Below, piece by piece: positions 1 to 6,419 of a stretch of 11,421 bases of DNA (position 1 is the first letter of the stretch; each line of letters starts with the position of its first letter). The translations under genes were made by a program, and so were the position numbers. The notes under the pieces were generated by a model, which was given only the letters and a program-made list of their open reading frames with translations, was not told the origin of the DNA and did no database searches. Origin of the DNA: an uncultured Amaricoccus sp. (GTDB lineage: Bacteria; Pseudomonadota; Alphaproteobacteria; Rhodobacterales; Rhodobacteraceae); contig NZ_CALAGI010000154.1 in NCBI RefSeq assembly GCF_937891315.1, forward strand, positions 1 to 11,421, in the 5' to 3' direction.

Positions 1-49
1 CATGCGCCTCACCAGCGACCGGGCGAGACCGCAGGCCGCGCCCAACAAA

Positions 50-67
50 GGCGGACCGAGGTCCGCC
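50..67 (-). terminator. Hairpin after the FMN reductase remnant, possible terminator
   Basis: Two perfect 8-base arms, GGCGGACC and GGTCCGCC, are separated by only two bases, so in practice the stem is seven pairs with a four-base loop. It begins one base past the stop codon of the reductase remnant on the minus strand. The downstream minus-strand sequence (CTTTGTTGGG) has only a weak T tract, so intrinsic termination is plausible but not certain. It may once have ended the reductase gene or the clpX transcript. Confidence 0.45.
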
Positions 68-315
68 CTACGCTTTCACATAGCCCGCGAAGCCGCTCAG
101 ATACGCCGCCAACCGTTTGCGGGCTTCCTCGCCGGTCAGGCGCCCGTCCACGATCTCCGACCCGGCGAGGCACCGATCAGCGCGCCCGGCTCGCCGCCGA
201 ACACCCGCGGAATGTCCTCGGCCGGCCGGGTCATCCAGTCGATCGCGTTCTCGAACACACCCGGGACCGAATTGCGGAATACGACCTTTCGTCGCCTACC
301 GATGCCGGCGGCCAT
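68..315 (-). pseudogene. Decayed NADPH-dependent FMN reductase (internal deletion with frameshift)
   Basis: Two pieces of a PF03358-type NAD(P)H-dependent FMN/azo/chromate reductase lie head to tail on the minus strand in different frames. The upstream piece is a 59-codon ORF (315 to 136, ATG start). From about residue 13 it reads FRNSVPGVFENAIDW, then an IPRVFGG segment and LIGASPG, matching the middle of the family around the flavin-binding P-E-Y-N-x-S-x-P-G loop and the following G-A-S-P-G strand. The second piece (157 to 68) reads EIVDGRLTGEEARKRL and ends FAGYVKA-stop, matching the usual C-terminal helix. About 60 residues expected between G-A-S-P-G and this helix are missing and the frame changes at about 158. 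The N-terminal Rossmann half (about 70-80 residues) is also absent. The family match comes from recalled motifs, not a search. No functional product is expected. Confidence 0.7.
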
Positions 316-317
316 TG

Positions 318-339
318 GGCGCGAACATCAATTCGCGCC
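318..339 (-). repeat. Inverted repeat downstream of clpX
   Basis: GGCGCGAA and TTCGCGCC are perfect 8-base arms around a 6-base loop (catcaa). The repeat lies about 40 bases past the clpX stop on the minus strand. No T run follows it on that strand (the sequence reads CAATGGCC), so it is not a textbook intrinsic terminator. It could be a transcript 3'-end stabilising hairpin or part of the decayed region. Confidence 0.4.
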
Positions 340-377
340 TCAAGAACGGTGCGGGCAATTCCCGGGCCGCGGCGCCG

Positions 378-1643
<1,266 letters not shown>

Positions 1644-1688
1644 AGTCCGCCTCCGGCTTGCGCCATGCATCCTGCGCCATACACCCAA

Positions 1689-1709
1689 CCGGGCCGCGGT
1701 TTGGCCCGG
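1689..1709 (-). repeat. GC-rich inverted repeat in the clpP-clpX spacer
   Basis: CCGGGCC and GGCCCGG are perfect 7-base arms with a 7-base loop, about 45 bases upstream of the clpX start. The minus-strand sequence after the hairpin is not T-rich, so I do not call it a terminator. It could be an RNA-processing or attenuation element that sets the clpX to clpP ratio. No clear sigma-70 promoter was seen in this 145-base spacer. Confidence 0.35.
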
Positions 1710-1788
1710 GCATTTGCCATAGGAACATGCAAGCATCGGGAATTACAAGTCCAAAGGCCCCACACGCTTGCGCGACGTCCGGCTGCCA

Positions 1789-2415
1789 TCAGGTCGCCGG
1801 CTCCACGATGTCGCGTTTCTGCACGATCTCGTCGATCAGGCCCCAGTCCTTCGCATCCTGCGCCGTCATGAATCGGTCGCGCTCCAGCGCCTGCTCCACC
1901 GCCTCGAAGGTCTGGCCGGTGTGATACTCGTATATCTGGTTCAGCCGGTCCTTCAACGCCTGCGTCTCGCGGGCGTGAATCATGATGTCCGTCGCCTGCC
2001 CCTGAAAACCGCCGGAGGGTTGGTGCACCATGATCCGGCTGTTCGGCAGACTGTAACGCATGCCCTTCTCTCCGGCGGTCAGCAGGAGCGAGCCCATCGA
2101 GGCGGCCTGCCCGCAGCAGAGGGTGGAGACCGGGGGGCGGATATATTGCATCGTGTCATAGATCGACAGGCCGGAGGTGACAACACCGCCCGGGCTGTTG
2201 ATATACATGGAGATTTCCTTCTTCGGATTCTCCGCCTCGAGAAACAGCAACTGGGCGACGATCAGGGTCGACATCCCGTCATGCACCGGGCCGGAGACAA
2301 AGATGATCCGCTCTTTCAGAAGGCGCGAGAAGATATCATAGGCGCGCTCGCCCCGCGCGGTCTGTTCGACCACCATCGGCACGAGGCTCATAAAGGTTTC
2401 AACCGGATCTTTCAT
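1789..2415 (-). CDS. clpP: ATP-dependent Clp protease proteolytic subunit ClpP
   Basis: ClpP is the serine peptidase that forms a double heptameric chamber and degrades proteins delivered by ClpX or ClpA. The 208-residue product matches the family end to end. The catalytic triad is visible: Ser106 in GQAASMGS, His131 in MVHQPSGG and Asp180 in ERDRF. The oxyanion glycines are in INSPGG (72-77). The start is the ATG at 2415 (MKDPVETFM), which matches the family's usual beginning; the frame continues to a TTG at 2472, but those 19 codons do not look like ClpP. Shine-Dalgarno pairing before the ATG is weak. clpP is followed by clpX on the same strand. Upstream is a glycosyltransferase rather than the usual tig, so clpP probably has its own promoter (a candidate is listed separately). 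Confidence 0.98.
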   Translation of the reverse strand: MKDPVETFMSLVPMVVEQTARGERAYDIFSRLLKERIIFVSGPVHDGMSTLIVAQLLFLEAENPKKEISMYINSPGGVVTSGLSIYDTMQYIRPPVSTLCCGQAASMGSLLLTAGEKGMRYSLPNSRIMVHQPSGGFQGQATDIMIHARETQALKDRLNQIYEYHTGQTFEAVEQALERDRFMTAQDAKDWGLIDEIVQKRDIVEPAT

Positions 2416-2447
2416 TGGGAAACTTGCCTGTGGCTGCTTGGGCGTCC

Positions 2448-2473
2448 GGATCGGGCACGCCAGGTGTCTCAAG
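2448..2473 (-). promoter_or_regulatory. Candidate heat-shock sigma (RpoH) promoter for clpP
   Basis: On the minus strand CTTGAGA (2467-2473) is followed after 11 bases by CCCGATCC (2448-2455), about 33 bases before the clpP ATG. This resembles the RpoH pattern (CTTGAAA then CCCCAT-T), and clpP is a known heat-shock gene in proteobacteria. The spacing is two or three bases shorter than is common, so the call is tentative. Confidence 0.3.
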
Positions 2474-2533
2474 ATTAGTCATCGCTCCGGGCGACTGCAA
2501 GGCCCGCCCCAGCATACTCGCCTTTGGCGCGAG

Positions 2534-3685
2534 TCAAGCCGCGACATCGCTGGTCCGTCCCGTCGCCGGGATGGCGCGGGGCCGGTGCGCGGAAGGTCGC
2601 GGGTCGCCGTTCACCTTGTCGAAGATGAAGGCGGCGAGCTTCCGCTCGAAGTCGGCGCCGCCGAACGTCCGCGCATGGCGACGGATCGCCTCGGGCTGGA
2701 AGTCGCTGATCGTGGCTTCGAACCGATCCACGGCGTCGTTCAGCGCCTCGGCCGTCTGATCATGAAAGAACAGCCCGGTTTCGCCGGCTGTCACCGTCTC
2801 GGTCACGCCGCCGCGGCCAAAGGCGATCACCGGCCGGCCGCTCGCCATCACTTCGAGCGGCACGATGCCGCAATCCTCGACGCCCGGAAAGACGAGAGCG
2901 CGGCACCTGGCGAACCGTTCCGCCATGGTCGCATCATCGACCATCCCGAGGAAGGCGACGTTCGGTCCGGCGCGCCGCCGCAGGGCCGGGGAAGCGCCGC
3001 CGCCGATCACCACCAGCGGGCGGCCGCTGCGGGTAAAGGCGTCCACGGCGACCTCGATCTTCTTGTAGGGCGTGATCTGGCCGGCGCAGAGATAGTAGTC
3101 CGCGACCTCGGGACTGATCGAAAACCGGTCGAGATCAACCGGCGGATGGATCACGCTCGCCTCGCGCCGATAGTATTTCTCGATCCGCTTCGCCACGAAC
3201 GCCGAATTCGCAACGAAATGATCGACCCGCGCCGCCGTGGTCACATCCCACTGGCGCAACAGCGGACCGGTCGTCCGCAGCATCTTGCGGGTGAGCCAAC
3301 CCGACTCGCGGCAATATTGCGCTTGCAGGTCCCAGATATAGCGCATCGGCGAATGGCAGTAGCAGACATGAACCGCGTCGGGCGCCGGAATGATCCCCTT
3401 CGCCGGCCCCGCCTCGCTCGACACCACGAGATCATAGGAGGTGAGATCGAAAGCCTCCAGGGCGAAGGGCATCAGCGGAAGCATCTTCTGATAGTGCCGG
3501 CGGCCGCCGATCCGCTGCAGGAACGAGGTCTCGATGCGATGGCGCGCGATGGTCGGAGAAATCTTGCCGGGATCGAGCACCAGTGTGAAGATATCGGCTT
3601 GCGGAAAGATCCGGCAGAGCGCCTCCAGCACCTTCTCGCCGCCGCGCATTCCGACCAGCCAATAGTGGACCAGCGCAACCTTCAT
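2534..3685 (-). CDS. Glycosyltransferase family 4 protein (WbaZ-like)
   Basis: This is a retaining, GT-B fold sugar transferase of 383 residues, probably acting at the inner face of the membrane on a lipid-linked or polysaccharide acceptor. The N-terminal glycine loop is GMRGGEKVLEAL (12-23), followed by IFTLV (32-36) and HVCYCHSPMRYIWD (106-119), both typical of the WbaZ-like mannosyltransferase group. The C-terminal nucleotide-sugar site has GQITPYKK (202-209), with the basic lysine pair, and the EX7E motif E270-DCGIVPL-E278, then GGVTET (292-297). The ATG at 3685 has GGTGA six bases upstream and an in-frame TGA immediately before, so the start is secure. No signal peptide or membrane segment is seen. 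Donor and acceptor cannot be told from the sequence. The last 25 residues or so are Pro/Arg-rich and probably disordered. Its place between tig and clpP is unusual; no other polysaccharide genes are in the window. Confidence 0.88.
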   Translation of the reverse strand: MKVALVHYWLVGMRGGEKVLEALCRIFPQADIFTLVLDPGKISPTIARHRIETSFLQRIGGRRHYQKMLPLMPFALEAFDLTSYDLVVSSEAGPAKGIIPAPDAVHVCYCHSPMRYIWDLQAQYCRESGWLTRKMLRTTGPLLRQWDVTTAARVDHFVANSAFVAKRIEKYYRREASVIHPPVDLDRFSISPEVADYYLCAGQITPYKKIEVAVDAFTRSGRPLVVIGGGASPALRRRAGPNVAFLGMVDDATMAERFARCRALVFPGVEDCGIVPLEVMASGRPVIAFGRGGVTETVTAGETGLFFHDQTAEALNDAVDRFEATISDFQPEAIRRHARTFGGADFERKLAAFIFDKVNGDPRPSAHRPRAIPATGRTSDVAA

Positions 3686-4120
3686 GCGCGGTCACCGATC
3701 GAAACGGCCGCGCGGCGCCTCGCCGACCGGATCGGGTAAATCCTTCGCGCTTCCACGGTGCTCCTCCTCGGCCAGGCCGGGGGCATTCTTTGGCCGAAGG
3801 AGTGAACAACTTCTTATCGGGCGCCCCCGCGGTCGGGCGCCCGACAGGCCCGGACAGGCGGGTTTGGAACAGCGGGGCGCTACCCGCAGGGTTGGGTCTT
3901 CTCCCGCGCAGGTTCGTCGATGACGACCAGGGTGACGGTCGCCAAGGAGCGGATGCTGAGCGCGCTCCGTGACAAGGTCATCCGCGTGTCGCCCTGCGAG
4001 CGGAAGGAAGCTCTTTCGGCTGGCGTCGGCGATGATCCGCGACCGCCCGGTCTCGGTCGAAGTCACCGCCGGAGGCCGTGTCGCCGCGTCGCACCCGACC
4101 ATCGACGATGTCGCAAAGCA
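3686..4120. other. Intergenic gap of about 435 bases between the glycosyltransferase and tig
   Basis: No convincing intact gene lies here. On the plus strand from 3920 a short stretch reads with strong G/C third positions (starting MTTRVTVAKERML). After a frame change near 4010 a second stretch (about 4019-4110) reads LASAMIRDRPVSVEV and on to HPTIDDV. Together these could be a frameshifted remnant of an unidentified gene, but I recognise no family. The minus-strand ORF covering the same bases looks less coding-like. A strong inverted repeat (3817-3844) sits in the middle. The glycosyltransferase promoter should lie near the left end of this gap, but no clear -35/-10 pair was found. Confidence 0.4.
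3817..3844. repeat. Strong 10-bp inverted repeat in the intergenic gap
   Basis: Perfect arms TCGGGCGCCC and GGGCGCCCGA enclose an 8-base loop (ccgcggtc). The minus-strand flank after it is ATAAGAAG and the plus-strand flank is CAGGCC, so neither side has the T tract of an intrinsic terminator. It lies about 130 bases upstream of the glycosyltransferase start and could be a structured leader element, an operator, or a dispersed extragenic repeat. Confidence 0.5.
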
Positions 4121-4150
4121 AAAGGCGCGCCCCCGCGGGGACGCGCCTTT
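4121..4150 (-). terminator. Rho-independent terminator of tig
   Basis: The minus strand carries arms of 14 bases, AAAGGCGCGTCCCC and GGGGGCGCGCCTTT, paired with one G-T wobble and a two-base loop. The T-rich tail continues as TTTTGCTTTGC. It begins 21 bases past the tig stop codon. The A run on the opposite flank makes it potentially bidirectional. It should separate the tig transcript from the glycosyltransferase and the clpPX genes downstream. Confidence 0.88.
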
Positions 4151-4171
4151 CTTGAATGCCGGCGGCCGGGG

Positions 4172-5536
4172 TCAGCCGGCCGGCGCGACCTCGAGCTCGG
4201 TCGCGATTTCCGCGTCCAGCGCCTCGATCGCCGCCTGAAGCTCGTCCTTGGTCACGCCGCGGTCGGTCACCTCGGCCTTGCCGACGATGAAATCCACCAC
4301 CTTGTCCTCGAAGATCGGCGCGCGCAGCCCCTGCAGCGCCTGAGGATTCTTCTGCACGAACTCGAGGAACTGCCGCTCCTGACCCGGATATTGCCGCGCC
4401 TGCGCGAAGATCGCCCGCTGCATCTCCTGCTCGCCGACCGTCACCTCGGCCCGGTTGCCGATGTCGGCCAGCAGCAGCCCAAGCCGCACCCGCCGCTCGG
4501 CCAGCTTGCGATGCTCGTCCGTTGGCTGGATGTCGGGATGATCGTGGCCGTGGTGATCGTGATGCTCCTCGTGCCACAACTGGTGCGCGATCTGCCGCGC
4601 CTCGACCTCGACGAGGCTCGGCGGCAGCTCGAAGCTTACCAGCGTGTCGAGCGCGTCCATCAGTCGCCGCTTCAGCACCGCGCGACTCGCCTGGGCGTAT
4701 TCGTCGGCGAGCCGGGCGCGGACCTGTTCCTTCAGCGCATCGAGGGTTTCGGCGCCGAAGCGCTGGGCCAGCGTGTCGTCGATCTCGGCCGGCTTCGGCG
4801 CCTTGACCGCCTTGATCGCGCAGGCGAACACCGCGTCCTTGCCGGCGAGGTTCGGCGCGCCATAGCTCTCCGGGAAGGTCACCGACACGTCGAGCGCGTC
4901 GCCGGCCTTCGTCCCGATCAGCTGATCCTCGAAACCCGGAATGAAGCTGCCCGAACCGAGCACCAGCGGGAAATCCTCGGCCGCCCCGCCCTCGAACAGC
5001 TCGCCATCGACCGAACCCTTGAAGTCGAGCACGACCTGATCGCCGGACTTCGCCTCGGCCCCCTCGGCCGCGTCCTCGTAGACCGTCGCGGAGGAGGCGA
5101 GATTGTCGAGCGCCTCGGTCACCGCCGAATCCTCGATCTCGGCGACCAGCCGCTCGATCTTCACGCTGTCGAGTGCCAGTTCGGGCACTTCGGGCAGCGC
5201 CTCGTAGCTCATCGAGACCTCGACGTCGTCGCCTTCGTTCCAGTCCTCGTTCGTCATCTTGACTTCGGGCTGCGCGGCCGGGCGGTCGCCGGTGGCGTCG
5301 AAATGCTGGCGCATCGCATCGTCGATGCTCTCCTGCATCGCCTCGCCCAATACCGACTTGCCGAACATCTTCTTCATCAGAGCGGCCGGAGCCTTGCCCT
5401 TGCGAAAACCCTTCATCTGGAAGTCCTTGCGGGCTTCCTCCAGCTTTTCCGCGACTTTCGCCTCCAGCTCGGAGGCCGGTACGGTTATCGCATAGGCCCG
5501 CTTCAAGCCGTCATTCAGGGTCTCGGTAACCTGCAT
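4172..5536 (-). CDS. tig: Trigger factor, ribosome-associated chaperone and peptidyl-prolyl isomerase
   Basis: Trigger factor docks on ribosomal protein uL23 and shields nascent chains. The product is 454 residues from the start used here. The ribosome-binding signature GFRKGKAP is at 43-50. An FKBP-type isomerase domain follows at about 155-245 (GDQVVLDFKGSVDG, then SFIPGFEDQLIG), and the rest is the substrate-cradling C-terminal domain. The ATG at 5536 was chosen because relatives begin MQVTET and a GAGG lies six bases upstream; an in-frame ATG at 5542 would add Met-Glu. Odd feature: residues 318-333 hold eight histidines (HQLWHEEHHDHHGHDH), which I do not expect at this place in the family. 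The gene lies 16-22 bases after tRNA-Leu on the same strand and ends at a strong terminator, so the two may share a transcript. Confidence 0.97.
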   Translation of the reverse strand: MQVTETLNDGLKRAYAITVPASELEAKVAEKLEEARKDFQMKGFRKGKAPAALMKKMFGKSVLGEAMQESIDDAMRQHFDATGDRPAAQPEVKMTNEDWNEGDDVEVSMSYEALPEVPELALDSVKIERLVAEIEDSAVTEALDNLASSATVYEDAAEGAEAKSGDQVVLDFKGSVDGELFEGGAAEDFPLVLGSGSFIPGFEDQLIGTKAGDALDVSVTFPESYGAPNLAGKDAVFACAIKAVKAPKPAEIDDTLAQRFGAETLDALKEQVRARLADEYAQASRAVLKRRLMDALDTLVSFELPPSLVEVEARQIAHQLWHEEHHDHHGHDHPDIQPTDEHRKLAERRVRLGLLLADIGNRAEVTVGEQEMQRAIFAQARQYPGQERQFLEFVQKNPQALQGLRAPIFEDKVVDFIVGKAEVTDRGVTKDELQAAIEALDAEIATELEVAPAG

Positions 5537-5558
5537 CTCCATCCTCGCCGTTGTCCTC

Positions 5559-5643
5559 TGGTGCGGGCGAAGGGACTTGAACCCCCACGCCTTGCGGCGC
5601 CAGAACCTAAATCTGGTGCGTCTGCCAATTCCGCCACGCCCGC
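5559..5643 (-). tRNA. tRNA-Leu, anticodon UAG
   Basis: The minus strand folds into a class II tRNA of 85 bases including an encoded CCA (5559-5561). The acceptor stem is GCGGGCG with CGCCCGC and discriminator A. The anticodon stem is CCAGA/TCTGG around the loop TTTAGGT, giving anticodon TAG (5607-5609). The long variable arm CGCC-GCAA-GGCG is typical of leucine tRNAs, and the T loop is TTCAAGT with two G-T pairs at the base of its stem. It decodes CUA and probably other CUN codons. Its position directly upstream of tig is common in alphaproteobacteria. Confidence 0.97.
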
Positions 5644-6000
5644 GGGGGCCTTCGGACCAAAGGGTCGCCCCCCGGATCCCGACAGAGGCAGTCTCCTAAC
5701 AGACCCCGCCGGGGCGTGCGAGGGAAAAATCGCGCCCGCGCACCACCTCGGCGCCCCGGCCGAAATGCCGCCGGGAACAGCGTCCGACGTTGCTCGCCGG
5801 GCCGCGAGTCACAGGTTTACACTTTCTTAATTTGCTTGCCTATTGGTCAAATTGCTCAATACATAGGCATATTCGCGGGAAAATCCGGCCCTGATCGGCG
5901 GCCGCGGGCGGGCTGGATTGAATCCCCCCGGGCAAGCTGGTTCTTCGGGGTCCAAATCCGGCGACCGCATCGCCACAGACTGGCCAGGGAGCTGCCGTCA
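5644..6000. promoter_or_regulatory. Divergent intergenic region between tRNA-Leu/tig and glnB
   Basis: This 357-base gap has no credible gene. Bases 5816-5875 form a conspicuously A+T-rich island in otherwise G+C-rich DNA, the best place for the glnB promoter. A sigma-70-like pair on the plus strand is TTGCCT (5837-5842), 18 bases, then TACATA (5861-5866). I looked for an RpoN -24/-12 site (GG, ten bases, GC) and found only one at about 5982-5995, which overlaps the ribosome-binding site and is not credible. No clear promoter for tRNA-Leu was recognised on the minus strand. A ribosome-binding site AGGGAG (5986-5991) precedes glnB. Confidence 0.5.
5837..5869 (+). promoter_or_regulatory. Inverted repeat over the candidate glnB promoter
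   Basis: Perfect 7-base arms TGCCTAT (5837-5843) and ATAGGCA (5863-5869) are separated by 19 bases. Inside them ATTG (5842-5845) and CAAT (5857-5860) extend the symmetry imperfectly. The repeat covers the proposed -35 and -10 hexamers, as an operator would. It does not match the usual NtrC half-site pattern (TGCACC with GGTGCA). The regulator is unknown. Confidence 0.4.
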
Positions 6001-6339
6001 ATGAAGAAGATCGAAGCGATCATCAAGCCGTTCAAGCTGGATGAGGTGAAGGAAGCGCTGCAGGAGGTCGGGATCCAGGGCCTGAGCGTGACCGAGGCCA
6101 AGGGTTTCGGACGCCAGAAGGGCCATACGGAGCTCTACCGCGGCGCCGAATACGTCGTCGACTTCCTGCCCAAGGTGAAGATCGAGGTCGTGCTCGCCGA
6201 CGAGCAGGTGGACGCCGCCGTCGAGGCGATCATAGCCGCCGCCAAGACCGGCAAGATCGGCGACGGCAAGATCTTCATCCTGCCGGTCGAGCAGGCCATC
6301 CGCATTCGCACCGGCGAAGAAGGCAACGACGCCCTCTGA
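6001..6339 (+). CDS. glnB: Nitrogen regulatory protein P-II (GlnB)
   Basis: PII is a cytoplasmic trimeric sensor that reads 2-oxoglutarate and ATP/ADP. Through uridylylation by GlnD it controls glutamine synthetase adenylylation (GlnE), NtrB/NtrC and other targets. The 112-residue product has the standard length. The T-loop contains YRGAEY (46-51) with the uridylylation site Tyr51. The second PII signature lies at 83-96 (TGKIGDGKIFILPV), including the nucleotide-binding segment around Gly87-Lys90. The C-loop RIRTGE is at 101-106. The ATG at 6001 is preceded by AGGGAG at nine bases; the upstream open frame does not resemble the family. I call it GlnB rather than GlnK because glnA follows after 80 bases and no amtB is present. 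It is probably co-transcribed with glnA. Confidence 0.96.
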   Translation: MKKIEAIIKPFKLDEVKEALQEVGIQGLSVTEAKGFGRQKGHTELYRGAEYVVDFLPKVKIEVVLADEQVDAAVEAIIAAAKTGKIGDGKIFILPVEQAIRIRTGEEGNDAL

Positions 6340-6364
6340 CGCCCGACCGACAACAGGCCGGGCG
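6340..6364 (+). repeat. Inverted repeat just after the glnB stop
   Basis: CGCCCG (6340-6345) and CGGGCG (6359-6364) can pair around a 13-base loop directly after the glnB stop codon. No T tract follows. It could weaken read-through or protect the glnB mRNA end, lowering or uncoupling glnB relative to glnA. The stem is short. Confidence 0.3.
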
Positions 6365-6381
6365 GGGGCGCATACCCGACC

Positions 6382-6403
6382 TGTCAATCACGCGCGTTTG
6401 ACA
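6382..6403 (+). promoter_or_regulatory. TGTCAA/TTGACA dyad before glnA
   Basis: Perfect 6-base arms TGTCAA (6382-6387) and TTGACA (6398-6403) lie 10 bases apart, with the small palindrome ACGCGCGT (6390-6397) between them. The element ends 16 bases before the glnA ATG and five bases before the ribosome-binding site AAGGA (6409-6413). It has the layout of an operator, or of an mRNA hairpin next to the ribosome-binding site. TTGACA is too close to the start codon to act as the -35 box for glnA. Confidence 0.35.
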
Positions 6404-6419
6404 CTCTCAAGGAACAGCG

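Noticed and set aside
2416..2472. Longer ClpP beginning at the TTG at 2472
   Set aside because: The 19 extra residues do not resemble ClpP leaders, and the region overlaps the candidate promoter.
2516..2534. ACTCGC/GCGAGT hairpin at the glycosyltransferase stop as a terminator
   Set aside because: The stem is only 6 bp and no T tract follows on the minus strand.
3683..3756. GTG with a strong GGAGGAG upstream as a longer glycosyltransferase start or a leader peptide
   Set aside because: The GTG (3756) frame encodes about 24 Arg-rich residues and stops at a TGA overlapping the glycosyltransferase ATG, so it is not an extension. A coupled leader peptide is possible but has no support beyond the ribosome-binding site.
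3920..5830. Long plus-strand ORF (636 codons) opposite tig and tRNA-Leu
   Set aside because: It runs through a tRNA gene and is antisense to trigger factor, with Arg/Leu/Asp-rich shadow composition. Only its first part (3920-4110) is discussed, as a possible remnant.
5981..5995. RpoN-like -24/-12 match (TGG, ten bases, GC) before glnB
   Set aside because: It overlaps the glnB ribosome-binding site and would start transcription after the start codon. The -12 element is CTGC rather than TTGC.
6398..6403. TTGACA as a -35 box for glnA
   Set aside because: A matching -10 would fall inside the coding region. The hexamer is better explained as one arm of the dyad.
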